NCBI GenBank assembly: GCA_023375785.1
Contig: SZWC01001161.1
Location: 4,142-68,141 of the forward strand
Length of the DNA stretch: 64,000 nucleotides
Direction of reading: 5' to 3'
Source: Penium margaritaceum
Taxonomy: Eukaryota > Streptophyta > Zygnematophyceae > Desmidiales > Peniaceae
The notes below the pieces were generated by a model, which was given only the letters and a program-made list of their open reading frames with translations, did no database searches and was not told the origin of the DNA. This document shows, piece by piece, positions 20,663-35,990 of the stretch (positions are counted from its first letter, which is position 1; every line of letters begins with the position of its first letter). The translations under genes were made by a program, and so were the position numbers.

Positions 20663-23600
20663 CATTAAAGGTCCGTGTGCTTTTTAGTTGATACCTGGTG
20701 TTCCCAAACCATTGTTTTCCCCTCTGACCATTTGTGACTCGTATTATGAAATGTCAATGTTGACCACACACAGCGGATTTCTTTGGTCAAAGGCAGTACA
20801 TATGCCTACTTTGGTCGGTCATTGTGCATGGTAGCCACACTGTGCTACTTCTGATTGAAGTTCGTTTTACTTGCTAGTTGAGAACTGATATTCCCATACC
20901 ATTGTTTCCCCCTCTGACTTTTTGTGACTCGTGTTATGGTTGGTAAACGTTGACCACCCATATTGAAATTAGTTGGTCAGGGTCAGTGACATATGCCTAG
21001 TTTGGTTGTTTGGTGTGCATATCAGCCACACCGTGCCACAGCGTATTGAAGTTCTTTGTTCTTTCTAGTCGATACATAAGGTTCCCAAACCATTGTCTCT
21101 CTCTCTGACCATTTGTGACTCGTGTTATGAGTTGTCAATGTTGACCACACAAAGTGGACTTCTTCGGTCATAGTCAGTGACGTATGCATCCTTTGGTTGG
21201 TCACTATGCACGCTAGCCACATCGTGCCACTGCTTGTTGAACGTCTTTGTACTTGCTAGTTGATAACTAGTGTTCCCAACCCATTGTTTTCCCCTCTGAC
21301 CATTTGTGATTCGTGTTATGAGTTTCAACATTGACCACACACTGTGAAATTCGTTTGGTCATGGTTAGTGACGTATGCCTACTTTGGTTTGTCATTGTAC
21401 ATGGTTACCACGCCCTTTCACTATGTATTGAATGTCTTTGTGCTTTCTAGTTGATAGCTAGTCTGCCCAAACCATTGTTACCCCCTCTGACTATCTGTGA
21501 CTCGTGTTGTGAGTTGTCAACTTTGACCACATGAAGTGAAATTCTTTGGTCATGGTCAGTGACATATGCATACGTTGGTTGGTCACTGTGCATTGTAGCC
21601 ACACTGTGCCACTACATATTGAAGGTATTTGTATTTGGTAGTCGATAACTAGTATTCAGAAACCATTTTCTTCCATTCTGACCATTTGTGACTCGTGTTA
21701 TGAGTTGTCAAAGTTTACCACACATGGTGACTGTCTTTGGTCATGGTCAGTGACATGTGCCTACTTTGGTTGGTCATCGTGCATGGTATGCACACCGTGC
21801 CACCACTCATTGAAGGTCCTTGTGCTTTTAAGTTGATACCTGGTGTTCCCAAACCATTGTTTCTCCCTCTGACCATTTGTGACGCGTATTATGAAGTGTT
21901 AATGTTGACCACACACAGCGGATTTCTGTGGTCAAAGGCAGAACATATGCGTACTTTGGTCGGTCATTGTGCATGGTAGCCACACCGTGCTACTACTGAT
22001 TGAAGGTCGTTTTACTTGGTAGTTGAGAACTGATATTCCCATACCATTTTTTCCCCCTCTGACCGTTTGTGTCTCGTGTTATGGTTGGTGAACGTTGACC
22101 ACCCATATTGAAATTATTCGGTCATGGTCAGTGACATATGCCTAGTTTGGTTGTTTGGTGTGAATAGTAGCCACACCGTGCCACTGCGTATTGAAGTTCT
22201 TTGTCCTTTCTAGTTGATACATTGGGTTCCCAAACCATTGTCTCTCCCTCTGACCATTTGTGACTCGTGTTATGAGTTGTCAATGTTGACCACACATAGT
22301 GGACTTCTTCGGTCATAGGCAGTGACGTATGCATCCTGTGGTTGGTCACTGTGAGCGCTAGCCACACCGTGCCACTGCTTGTTGAAGGTCTTTGTACGTG
22401 CTAGTTGATAACTAGTGTTCCCAACCCATTGTTTTCCCCTCTGACCATTTGTGACTTGTGTTATGAGTTCTCAACGTTGACCACACACTGTGAAATTCGT
22501 TTGGTCATGGTTAGTGACGTATGCCTACTTTGGTTTGTCACTGTACATGGTTACCACGCCGTGTCACTATGTATTGAAGGTCTTTATGCTTTCTAGTTGA
22601 TAGCTAGTCTGCCCAAACCATTGTTACCCCCTGTGACTATCTGTGACTCGTGTTGTGAGTTGTCAACATTGACCACATGAAGTGAAATTATTTGGTCATG
22701 GTCAGTGACATATCCATACATTGGTTGGTCACTGTACATTGTAGCCACACTGTGCCACTACATATTAAAGGTATTTGTACTTGCTAGGCGAAAACTAGTA
22801 TTCAGAAACCATTATCTTCCACTTTGGCCATTTGTGACTCGTGTTATGAGTTGTCAAAGTTTACCACACATGGTGACTTTCTTTGGTCATGGTCAGTGAC
22901 ATGTGCCTAGTTTGGTTGGTCATCGTGCATGGTATCCCCACCGTGCCACAACTCATTGAAGTTCCTTGTGCTTTTTAGTCGATACCTGGTGTTCCCAAAC
23001 CATTGTTTTCCCTTCTGACCATTTGTGACTCGTATTATGAAGTGTCAATGTTGACCACACACAGCGGATTTCTTTGGTCAAAGGCAGTACATATGCCTAC
23101 TTTGGTCGGTCATTGTGCATGGTAGCCACACCGTGCTACTACTGATTGAATTGTGTTTAACTTGCTAGTTGAGAACGGATATTCCCATACCATTGTTTCC
23201 CCCTCTGACCGTTTGTGACTCGTGTTATGGTTGGTGAACCTTGACCACCCATATTGAAATTACTTGGTCATGGTCAGTGACATATGCCTAGTTTGGTTGT
23301 TTGGTGTGCATATTAGCCACACCGTGCCACTACGTATTGAAGTTCTTTGTCCGTTCTAGTTGATACATAGGGTTCCCAAACCATTGTCTCTCCCTCTGAC
23401 CATTTGTGACTCGTGTTATGAGTTGTCAATGTTGACCACACATAGTGGACTTCTTCGGTCATAGTCAGTGACGTTTGCATCCTTTGGTTGGTCACTGTGC
23501 ACGCTAGCAACACCGTGCCACTGCTTGTTGAAGGTCTTTGTACTTGCTAGTTGATAACTAGTGTTCCCAACCCATTGTTTTCCCCTCTGACCATTTGTGA

Positions 23601-26600
23601 CTCGTGTTATGAGTTTTCAACATTGACCACACACTGTGAAATTCGTTTGTTCATGGTTAGTGACGTATGCCTACTTTGGTTTGTCACTGTACATGGTTAC
23701 CACGCCGTGTCACTATGTATTGAAGGTCTTTGTGCTTTCTAGTTGATAGCTAGTCTGCCCAAACCATTGTTACCCCCTCTGACTATGTGTGACTCGTGTT
23801 GTGAGTTATCAACATTGACCACACGAAGTGAAATTCTGTGGTCATGGTCAGTGACATATGCATACGTTGGTTGGTCACTGTGCATTGTAGCCACACTGTG
23901 CCACTACATATTGAAGGTATTTGTACTTGCTAGTTGATAACTAGTATTCAGAAACCATTATTTTCCACTCTGACCATTTGTGACTCGTGTTTTGAGTTGT
24001 CAAAGTTTACCACACATGGTGACTTTCTTTGGTCATGGTCAGTGACATGTGCCTTCTTTGGTTGGTCATCGTGCATGGTATCCACACCGTGCCACAACTC
24101 ATTGAAGGTCCTTGTGCTTTTAAGTTGATACCTGGTATTCCCAAACCATTGTTTCTCCCTCTGACCATTTGTGACTCGTATTATGAAGTGTCAATGTTGA
24201 CCACACACAGCGGATTTATGTGGTCAAAGGCAGAACATATGCCTACTTTGGTCGGTCATTGTGCATGGTAGCCACACCGTGCTACTACTGATTGAAGGTT
24301 GTTTTACTTGCTAGTTGAGAACCGATATTCCCATACCATTATTTCCCCCTCTGACCGTTTGTGACTCGTGTTATGGTTGGTGAACGTTGACCACCCATAT
24401 TGAAATTATTTGGTCATGGTCAGTGACATATGCCTAGTTTGGTTGTTTGGTGTGAATAGTAGCCACACCGTGCCACTACGTATTGAAGTTCTTTGTCCTT
24501 TCTAGTCGATACATTGGGTTTTCAAACCATTGTCACTCCCTCTGATCATTTGTGACTCGTGTTGAGAGCTATCAATACTGACAACACATAGTGGACTTCT
24601 TCGGTCATAGTCTGCGACGTATGCATCCTTTGGTTGGCCACTACGCTAGCCACACCGTGCCACTGTTTGTTGAAGGACTTTGTCATTGCTAGTTGATAAC
24701 TAGTGTTCCCAACCGATTGTTTCCCCCTCTGACCATTTGTGACCCGTGTTATGAGTTTTCAACGTTGACCACACACTGTGAAATTAGTTTGGTCATGGTT
24801 AGTGACATATGCCTACTTTTGTTTGTCACTGTACATGGTTACCACGCCGTGTCACTATGTATTAAAGGTCTTTGTGCTTTCTAGTTGATAGCTAGTCTGC
24901 CCAAACCATTGTTACCCCATCTGACAATCTGTGACTTGTGTTGTGAGTTGTCAACATTGACCACATGAAGTGAAATTCTTTGGTCATGGTCAGTGACATA
25001 TGCATACTTTGGTTGGTCACTGTGCATTGTAGCCACACTGTGCCACTACATATTAAAGGTATTTGTACTTGCTAGGCAAAAACTAGTATTCAGAAACCAT
25101 TATCTTCCACTCTGATCATTCGTGACTCCTGTTATGAGTTGTCAAAGTTTACAACACATGGTGACTTTCTTTGGTCATGGTCAGTGACATGTGTCTTCTT
25201 TGGTTGGTCATTGTGCATGGTATCCACACCGTGCCACAACTAATTGAAGGTCCTTGTGCTTTTTAGTTGATACCTGGTGTTCCCAAACCATTGTTTTCCC
25301 TTCTGACCATTTGTGACTCGTATTATGAAGTGTCAATGTTGACCACACACAGCGGATTTCTTTGGTCAAAGGCAGTACATATGCCTACTTTGGTCGGTCA
25401 TTGTGCATGGTAGCCACACCGTGCTACTACTCATTGAATTTTGTTTTACTTGCTAGTTGAGAACGGATATTCCCATACCATTGTTTCCCCCTCTGACCGT
25501 TTGTGACTCGTGTTATGGTTGGTGAACCTTGACCACCCATATTGAAATTATTTGGTCATGGTCAGTGACATATGCCTAGTTTGGTTGTTTTGTGTGCATA
25601 TTAGCCACACCATGCCACTACGTATTGAAGTTCTCTGTCCTTTCCAGTTGATACATAGGGTTCCCAAACCATTGTCTCTCCCTTTGACCATTTGTGACTC
25701 GTGTTATGAGTTGTCAATGTTGACCACACATACTGGACTTCTTCGGTCATAGTCAGTGACGTATGCATCCTTTTGTTGGTCACTGTGCATGCTAGCCACA
25801 CCGTGCCACTGCTTGTTGAACGTCCTTGTACTTGCTAGTTGATAACTAGTGTTCCCAACCCATTGTTTTCCCCTCTGACCATTTGTGACTCGTGTTATGA
25901 GTTTTCAACGTTGACCACACACTGTGAAATTCGTTTGGTCATGGTTAGTGACATATGCCTACTTTGGTTTGTCACTGTACATGGTTACCACGACGTGTCT
26001 CTAGGTATTGAAGGTCTTTGTGCTTTCTAGCGGATAGCCAGTCTTCCCAAACCATTGTTACCCCCTCTGACTATCAGTGACTTGTGTTGTGAGTTGTCAA
26101 CATTTACCACATGAAGTGAAATTATTTGGTCATGGTCAGTGACATATCCATACGTTGGTTGGTCACTGTACATTGTAGCCACACTGTGCTACTACATATT
26201 GAAGGTATTTGTACTTGCTAGTCGATAACTAGTATTCAGAAACCATTATCTTCCACTTTGACCATTCGTGACTCGTGTTATGAGTTGTCAAAGTTTACCA
26301 CACATGGTGACTTTCTTTGGTCATGGTCAGTGACATGTGCCTACTTTGGTTGGTCATCGTGCATGGTCTCCACACCGTGCCAAAACTCATGGAAGGTCCT
26401 TGTGCTCTTTAGTTGATACCTGGTGTTCCCAAACCATTGTTTTCCCCCTGACCATTTGTGACTCGTATTATGAAGTGTCAATGTTGTCCACACACATCGG
26501 ATTTCTTTGGTCAAAGGCAGAACATATGCCTACTTTGGTGGGTCATTGTGCATGGTAGCCACAGTGTGCTACTACTGATTGAAGGTCGTTTTACTTGCTA

Positions 26601-29120
26601 GTTGAGAACTGATATTCCCATACCATTGTTTCCCCCTCTGACCATTTGTCACTCGTGTTATGGTTGGTGAACGTTGACCACCCATATTGAAATTATTTGG
26701 TCATGGTCAGTGACATATGCCTAGTTTGGTTGTTTGGTGTGCATAGTTGCCACACCGTGCCACTACGTATGGAAGTTCTTTGTATGTTCTAGTCAATGCA
26801 TAGGGTTCCCAAACCATTGTCTCTCCCTCTGACCATTTGGGACTCGTGTTATGAGTTGTCAATGTTGACCATACATAGTGGACTTCTTCGGTCATAGTCA
26901 GTGACGTATGCATCCTTTGGTTGGTCACTGTGCACGCTAGCCACACCGTGCCACTGCTTTTTGAACGTCCTTGTACTTGCTAGTTGATAGCTAGTGTTTC
27001 CAACCCATTGTTTTCCCCTCTGACCATTTGTGACTTGTGTTATGAGTTTTCACCATTGAACACACACTGTGAAATTCGTTTGGTCATGGTTAGTGACACA
27101 TGCCTACTTTGGTTTGTCACTGTACATGGTTACCACGCCGTGTCACTATGTCTTGAAGGTCTTTGTGCTTTCTAGTTGATAGCTAGTCTTCCCAAACCAT
27201 TGTTACCCCCTCTGACTATCTGTGACTCGTGTTGTGAGTTGTCAACATTGACCACATGAAGTGAAATTCTTTGGTCATGGTCAGTTACATATGCATACTT
27301 TTGTTTGTCACTGTGCATTGTAGCCACACTGTGCCACTACATATTAAAGGTATTTGTACTTGCTCGTCGATAACTAGTATTCAGAAACCATTATCTTCCA
27401 CTCTGACCATTTGTGACTCGTGTGATGAGTTGTCAATGTTTACCACACATGGTGACTTTCTTTGGTCATGGTCAGTCACATGTGCCTACTTAGGTTGGTC
27501 ATCGTGCATGGAATCCACACCGTGCCACAACTCATTGAAGGTCATTGTGATTTTTAGTTGATACCTGGTGTTCCCAAACCATTGTTTTCCCCTGTGACCA
27601 TTTGTGACTCGTATTATGAACTGTCAATGTTGACCACACACAGCGGATTTCTTTGGTCAAAGGCAGTACATATGCGTACTTTGGTCGGTCATTGTGCATG
27701 GTAGCCACACCGTGCTACTACTGATTGAAGTTCGTTTTACTTGCTAGTTGAGAACGGATATTCCCATACCATTGTTTCCCCCTCTGACCGTTTGTGACTC
27801 GTGTGTTATGGTTGGTGAACCTTGACCACCAGTATTGAAATTATTTGGTCATGGTCAGTGACATATGCCTAGTTTGGTTGTTTGGTGTGCATGTAAGCCA
27901 CACCGTGCCACTACGTATTGAAGTTCTTTGTCCTTTCTAGTTGATACATAGGGTTCCCAAACCATTGTATCTCCCTCTGACCATTTGTGACTCGTGTTAT
28001 GAGTTGTCAATGTTGACCACACATGGTGGACTTCTTCGGTCATAGTCAGTGACGTATGCATCCTTTGGTTGGTCACTGTGCAGACTAGCCACACCGTGCC
28101 ACTGCTTGTTGAACTTCTTTGTACTTGCTTGTTGATAACTAGTGTTCCCAACCCATTGTTCTCCCCTGTGACCATTTGTGACTCGTGTTATGAGTTTTCA
28201 ACGTTGACAACACACTGTGAAATTCGTTTGGTCATGGTTAGTGACATATGCCTACTTTGGTTTGTCACTGTACATTGTTACCACGCCGTGTCGCTATGTA
28301 TTGAAGGTCTTTGTGCTTTGTAGTTGATAGCTAGTCTTCCCAAACCATTGTTACCCCCTCTGACTATCTGTGAATCGTGTTGTGGGTTGTCAACATTGAC
28401 CACATGAAGTGAAATTCATTGGTCATGGTCAGTGCCATATGCATAATTTGGTTGGTCACTGTGCATTGTAGCCACACTGTGCCACTACATATTAAAGGTA
28501 TTTGTACTTGCTAGGTGAAAACTAATATTCATAAACCATTATCTTCCACTGTGATAATTTGTGACTTGTGTTATGTGTTGTCAAAGTTTACCACACATGG
28601 TGACTTTCTTTGGTCATGGTCAGTGACATGTGCCTACTTTGGTTGGTCATCGTGCATGGTATTCACACCGTGCCAAAACTCATTGAAGGTCTGTGTGCTT
28701 TTTTGTTGATACCTGGTGTTCCCAAACCATTGTTTTCCACTCTGACCATTTGTGACTCGTATTATGAAGTGTCAATGTTGACCACACACAGCGGATTTCT
28801 TTGGTCAAAGGCAGTACATATGCCTACTTTGGTCGGTCATTGTGCATGTTAGCCACACTGTGCTACTTCTGATTGAAGTTCGTTTTACTTGCTAGCTGAG
28901 ATCTTGTATTCCCATACCATTGTTTTCCCCTCTGAATTTTTGTGACTCGTGTTATGGTTGGTGAACGTTGACCACCCATATTGAAATTAGTTGGTCAGGG
29001 TCAGTGACATATGCCTAGTTTGGTTATTTGGTGTGCATATAAGCCACACCGTGCCACTGCGTATTGAAGTTCTTTGTTCTTTCTAGTCGATACATAGGGT
29101 TCCCAAACCATTGTCTCTCC

Positions 29121-29502
29121 CTCTGACCATTTGTGACTCGTGTTATGAGTTGTCAATGTTAACCACACATAGTGGACTTCTTCGGTCATAGTCAGTGACG
29201 TATGCATCCTTTGGTTGGTCACTGTGCACGCTAGCCACACCGTGCCACTGCTGGTTGAAGGTATCTGTAATTAATAGTTGATAACTAGTGTTTCCAACCC
29301 ATTGTTTTCCCCTCTGACCATTTGTGACTCGTGTTATGAGTTGTCAATGTTAACCACACATAGTGGACTTCTTCGGTCATAGTCAGTGACGTATGCATCC
29401 TTTGGTTGGTCACTGTGCACGCTAGCCACACCGTGCCACTGCTGGTTGAAGGTATCTGTAATTAATAGTTGATAACTAGTGTTTCCAACCCATTGTTTTC
29501 CC
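29121..29502 (-). repeat. Exact tandem duplication of one monomer length (191 bp)
   Basis: The segment 29121-29311 is repeated at 29312-29502. Both copies carry private variants, namely CTGCTGGTTGAAGG, ATCTGTAATTAATAG and GTTAACCACAC. The extra monomer makes this unit seven monomers long. Near identity makes it one of the youngest events in the array. Confidence 0.9.
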
Positions 29503-31760
29503 CTCTGACCATTTGTGACTCGTGTTATGAGTTTTCAACGTTGACCACAAACTGTGAAATTCGTTTGGTCATGGTTCGTGACATATGCCTACTTTGGTTT
29601 GTCACTATACATGGTTATCACGCCCTGTCACTATGTATTGAAGGTCTTTGTGCTTTCTAGTTGATAGCTAGTCTTCCCAAACCATTGTTTCCCCCTCTGA
29701 CTATCTGTGACTCGTGTTGTGAGTTGTCAACATTGACCACATGAAGTGAAATTCTTTGGTCATGGTCAGTGACATATGCATACGTTGGTTGGTCACTGTG
29801 CATTGTAGCCACACAGTGCCACTACATATTAAAGGTATTTGTACTTGCTAGTCAGTAACTAGTATTGAGAAACCATTATCTTCCACTGTGATCATTTGTG
29901 ACTTGTGTTATGTGTTGTCAAAGTTTACCACACATGGTGACTTTCTTTGGTCATGGTCAGTGACATGTGCCTACTTTGGTTGGTCATCGTGCATGGTATC
30001 CACACCGTGCCACAACTCATTGAAGGTCCCTGTGCTTTTTAGTTGATACCTGGTGTTCCCAAACCATTGTTTTCCCCTCTGACCATTTGTGACTCGTATG
30101 ATGAAGTGTCAATGTTGACCACACACAGCGGATTTCTTTGGTCAAAGGCAGTACATATGCCTACTTTGGTCGGTCATTGTGCATGGTAGCCACACTGTGC
30201 TACTACTGATTGAATTTTGTTTTACTTTCTAGTTGAGAACTGATATCCCCATACCATTGTTTCCCCCTCTGACCGTTTGTGACTCGTGTTATTGTTGGTG
30301 AACGTTGACAACCCATATTGAAATTATTTGGCCATGGTCAGTGACATATGCCTAGTTTGGTTGTTTGGTGTGCATAGTAGCCACACCGTGCCCCTACGTA
30401 TTGAATTTCTTTGTCCTTTCTAGTCGATACATAGCGTTCCCAAACCATTGTTTCTCCCTCTGACCATTTGTGACTCGTATTATGAGTTGACAATGTTGAC
30501 CACACATAGTGGAATTCTTCGGTCATAGTCAGTGACGTATGCATCCTTTGGTTGGTCACTGTGCACGCTAGCCACACCGTGCCACTGCTTGTTGAAGGTA
30601 TTTGTACTTGCTAGTTGATAACTGGTGTTTCCAACCCATTGTTTTCCCCTCTGACCATTTGTGACTCGTGATATGAGTTTTCAACGTTGACCACACACTG
30701 TAAAATTCGTTTGGTCATGGTTCGTGACGCATGCCTACTTTGGTTTGTCACTGCACATGGTTATCACGCCCTGTCACTATGTATTGAAGGTCTTTGTGCT
30801 TTCTAGTTGATAGCTAGTCTGCCCAAACCATTGTTACCCCCTCTGACTATCTGTGACTCGTGTTGTGAGTTATCAACATTGACCACACGAAGTGAAATTC
30901 TGTGGTCATGGTCAGTGACATATGCATACGTTGGTTGGTCACTGTGCATTGTAGCCACTCTGTGCCACTACATATTTAAGGTATTTGTACTTGGTAGTCG
31001 ATAAATAGTATTCAGAAACCATTATCTTCCACTCTGACCATTTGTGACTCGTGTTATGAGTTGTCAAAGTTTACCACACATGGTGACTTTCTTTGGTCAT
31101 GGTCAGTGACATTTGCCTACTTTGGTTGGTCATCGTGCATGGTATCCACACCGTGCCACAACTCATTGAAGGTCCGTGTGCTTTTTAGTTGATACCTGGT
31201 GTTCCCAAACCATTGTTTTCCCCTCTGACCATTTGTGACTCGTATTATGAAATGTCAATGTTGACCACACAAAGCGGATTTCTTTGGTCAAAGGCAGTAC
31301 ATATGCCTACTTTGGTCAGTCATTGTGCATGGTAGCCACACTGTGCTACTTCTGATTGAAGTTCGTTTTGCTTGCTAGTTGAGAACTGATATTCCCATAC
31401 CATTGTTTCCCCCTCTGACTATTTGTGACTCGTGTTATGGTTGGTGAACGTTGACCACCCACATTGAAATTATTTGGTCATGGTCAGTGACATATGCCTA
31501 GTTTGGTCGTTTGGTGTGCATATTAGCCACGCCGTGCCACTGCATATTGAAGTTCTTTGTTCTTTCTAGTCGATACATAGGTTTCCCAAACCATTGTCTC
31601 TCCCTCTGACCATTTGTGACTCGTGTTTTGAGTTGTCAATGTTGACCACACATAGTGGACTTCTTTGGTCATAGTCAGTGACGTATGCATCCTTTGGTTG
31701 GTCACTGTGCACGCTAGCCACACCGTGCCACTGCTTGTTGAAGGTCTTTGTACTTGCTAG

Positions 31761-31952
31761 TTGATAACTAGTGTTCCCAACCCATTGTTTTCCCCTCTGA
31801 CCATTCGTGACTTGTGTTATGAGTTTTCAACGTTGACCACACACTGTGAAATTCGTTTCGTCATGGTTAGTGACATATGCATTCTTTGGTTGGTCACTGT
31901 GCATTGTGGCCACACTCTGCCACCATATATTAAAGGTATTTGTACTTTCTAG
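31761..31952 (-). repeat. M6/M1 fusion monomer (five-monomer unit), site 3
   Basis: On the plus strand, M1 sequence changes to M6 at GACATATGCATTC and then shows the mark GCATTGTGGCCACAC. The step to the next unit is 955 bp, which is five monomers. Confidence 0.85.
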
Positions 31953-34900
31953 TCGATAACTAGTATTCAGAAACCATTATCTTCCACTCTGATCATTCGT
32001 GACTCGTGTTATGAGTTGTCAAAGTTTACCACACATGGTGACTTTCTTTGGTCATGGTCAGTGACATGTGCCTAGTTTGGTTGGTCATCGTGCATGGTAT
32101 CCACACCGTGCCACAACTCATTGAAGGTCCTTGTGCTTTTTAGTTGATACCTGGTGTTCCCAAACCATTTTTTCTCCCTCCGACCATTTGTGACTCGTAT
32201 TATGAAATGTCAATGTTGACCACACACAGCGGATTTCTTTGGTCCAAGGCAGTACATATGCCTACTTTTGTCGGTCATTGTGCATGGTAGCCACACTGTG
32301 CTACTACTGATTGAAGTTCGTTTTACTTGCTAGTTGAGAACTGATATTCCTATACCATTGTTTCCCCCTCTGAGATTTTGTGACTCGTGTTATGGTTGGT
32401 GAACGTTGACCACCCATATTGAAATTAGTTGGTCAGGGCCAGTGACATATGCCTAGTTTGGTTTTTTGGTGTGCATATTAGCCACACCGTGCCACTGCGT
32501 ATTGAAGTTCTTTGTTCTTTCTAGTCGATACATAGGGTTCCCAAACCATTGTCTCTCCCTCTAGCCTTTTGTGACTCGTGTTATGAGTTGTCAATGTTGA
32601 CCACACATAGTGGACTTCTTCGGTCATAGTCAGTGACGTATGCATCCTTTGGTTAGTCACTGTGCACGCTAGCCACACCGTGCCACTGCTTGTTGAAGGT
32701 CTTTGTACTTGCTAGTTGATAACTAGTGTTCCCAACCCATTGTTTTCCCCTCTGACCATTTGTGACTCGTGTTATGAGTTTTCAACTTTGACCACACACT
32801 GTGAAATTCATTTGGTCATGGTTAGTGACATGTGCCTACTTTGGTTTGTCACTGTACATGGTTACCACGACGTGTCTCTATGTATTGAAGGTCTTTGTGC
32901 GTTCTAGTTGATAGCTAGTCTTCCCAAACCATTGTTACCCCCTCTGACTATCTGTGACTCATGTTGTGAGTTGTCAACATTGACCACATGAAGTGAAATT
33001 CTTTGGTCATGGTCAGTGACATATGCATACTTTGGTTGGTCACTGTGCATTGTAGCCACACTGTGCCACTACATATTAAAGATATTTGTACTTGCTCATC
33101 GATAACTAGTATTCAGAAACCATTATCTTCCACTCTGACCATTTGTGACTCGTGTGATGAGTTGTCAATGTTTACCACACATGGTGACTTTCTTTGGTCA
33201 TTCTCAGTGACATGTGCCTACTTAGGTTGGTCATCGTGCATGGTATCCACACCGTGCCACAACTCATTGAAGGTCCTTGTGATCTTTAGTTGATACCTGG
33301 TGTTCCCAAACCATTGTTTTCCCCTCTGACCATTTGTGACTCGTATTATGAAGTGTCAATATTGACCACACACAGCAGATTTCTTTGGTCAAAGGCAGTA
33401 CATATGCCTACTTTGGTCGGTCATTATGCATGGTAGCCACACCGTGCTACTACTGATTGAAGTTTGTTTTACTTGCTAGTTGAGAAAGATATTCCCATAC
33501 CATTGTTTCCCCCTCTGACCGTTTGTGACTCGTGTGTTATGGTTGGTGAACGTTGACCACCCATATTGAAATTATTTAGTCATGGTCAGTGACATATGCC
33601 TAGTTTGGTTGTTTGGTGTACATATAAGCCACATCTTCCCACTACGTATTGAAGTTCTTTGTCCTTTCTAGTCGATACATAGGTTTCCCAAACCATTGTC
33701 TTTCCCTCTGGCCATTTGTGACTCGTGTTATGAGTTGTCAATGTTGACCACACATAGTGGACTTCTTCGGTCATAGTCAGTGACGTATGCATCCTTTGGT
33801 TGGTCACTGTGCACGCTAGCCACACCGTGCCACTTCTTGTTGAAGGTCTTTGTACTTGCTAGTTGATAACTAGTGTTCCCAACCCATTGTTTTCCCCTTT
33901 GACCATTTGTGACTCGTGTTATGAGCTTTCAACGTTGACCACACACTGTGAAATTCATTTGGTCATGGTTTGTGACATGTGCCTACTTTGGTTTGTCACT
34001 GTACATGGTTACCACGACGTGTCTCTATGTATTGAAGGTCTTTGTGCTTTCTAGTTGATAGCTAGTCTTCCCAAACCATTGTTACCCCCTCTGACTATCA
34101 GTGACTTGTGTTGTGAGTTGTCAACATTGACCACATGAAGTGAAATTATTTGGTCATGGTCAGTGACATATCCATACTTTGGTTGGTCACTGTGCATTGT
34201 AGCCACAATGTGCCACTACATATGGAAGGTATTTGTACTTGCTAGTCGATAACTAGTATTCAACAACCATTATCTCCCACTTTGACCATTCGTGATTCGT
34301 GTTATGAGTTGTCAATGTTTACCACACATGGTGACTTTCTTTGGTCATGGTCAGTGACATGTGCCTACTTTGGTTGGACATCGTGCATGGTATCCACACC
34401 GTGCCACAACTCATTGAAGATCCTTGTGCTTTTTAGTTGATACCTGGTGTTCCCAAACCATTGTTTCTCCCTCTGTCCATTTGTGACTCGTATTATGAAG
34501 TGTCAATGTTGACCACACACAGCGGATTTCTTTGGTCAAAGGCAGTACATATGCCTACCCTGGTCGGTCATTGTGCATGGTAGCCACACTGTGCTACTTC
34601 TGATTGAAGTTCGTTTTACTTGCTAGTTGAGAACTGATATTCCCATGCCATTGTTTCCCCCTCTGACTGTTTGTGACTCGTGTTATGGTTGGTGAACGTT
34701 GACAACCCATATTGAAATTATTTGGTCATGGTCAGTGATATATGCCTAGTTTGGTTGTTTGGTGTGCATAGTAGCCACACCGTGCCACTATGTATTAAAT
34801 TTCTTTGTCCTTTCTAGTCGATACATAGGTTTCCCAAACCATTGTCTCTCCCTCTGACAATTTGTGACTCGTGTTATGAGTTGTCAATGTTGACCACACA

Positions 34901-35990
34901 TAGTGGACTTCTTCGGTCATAGTCAGTGACGTATGCATCCTTTGGTTGGTCACTGTGCACGCTAGCCACACCGTGCCACTGCTTGTTGAAGGTATTTGTA
35001 CTTTCTCGTTGATAACTAGTATTTCCAACCCATTGTTTTCCCCTCTGACCATTTGTGACTCGTGTTATGAGTTTTCAACGTTGACCACACACTGTGAAAT
35101 TCGTTTGGTCATGGTTTGAGACATATGCCTACTTTGGTTTGTCACTGTACATGGTTACCAGGCCGTGTCACTATGTATTGAAGGTCTTTATGCTTTCTAG
35201 TTGATAGCTAGTCTTTCCAAACCATTGTTACCCCCTCTGACTATCTGTGACTCGTGTTGTGGGTTGTCAACATTGACCACATGAAGTTAAATTCTTTGGT
35301 CATGGTCAGTGACATATGCATACTTTGGTTGGTCACTTTGCATTGTAGCCACGCTGTACCGCTACTTGTTAAAGGTATTTGTACTTGCTCGTCGATAACT
35401 AGTATTCAGAAACCATTATCTTCCACTCTGACCATTTGTGACTCGTGTTATGAGTTGTCAAGGTTTACCACACATGCTGACATCCTTTGGTCATGGTCAT
35501 TGACCTGTGCGTACTTTGGTTGGTCATCGTTCATGGTATCCACATAGTGTCACAACTTATTGAAGTTCCTTGTGCTTTTTAGTTGATACCTGGTGTTCCC
35601 AAACCATTGTTTCTCCCACTGACCATTTGTGACTCGTATTAGGAAGTTTCAATGTTGACCACACACAGCGGATTTCTTTGGTCAAAGGCAGTACATATGC
35701 CTACCCTGGTCGGTCATTGTGCATGGTAGCCACACCGTGCTACTACTGACTGAAGTTTGTTGACCTTGCTAGTTGGTATCTAGTATTCCTAAACTATTGT
35801 TTCCCCTTTCTGACAATTCGTGACCCATATTATGGGTTGTCAACGTTGAGCACACATAGTGAAATTATTTGGTCATGGTGCATGGTACATGCCTAATCTG
35901 ATTGGTCATTGTGCATGGTAGCCACACTGTGCCACTTCTTGTTCAAGGTCTTTGCACTTGCTAGTCGATAAATAGCATTAGTTTTCTCCC

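Larger units (their letters stand above)
20663..35990 (-). repeat. Inverted satellite array, block A
   Basis: The same M1-M6 satellite is read on the minus strand. The M1/M2 border landmark (TTGATAACTAGTG on the plus strand) falls near 22405, 23551, 24693, 25839, 26984, 28130, 29469, 30615, 31761, 32716 and 33863. Steps are mostly 1142-1147 bp, with one seven-monomer step of about 1339 bp and one five-monomer step of 955 bp. The last few hundred bases before 35990 are the variant monomers that always border the foreign insert, recognised by ACCCTGGTCGG, TTGAGCACACATAG and CATGCCTAATCTG. No gene is present. Confidence 0.94.
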
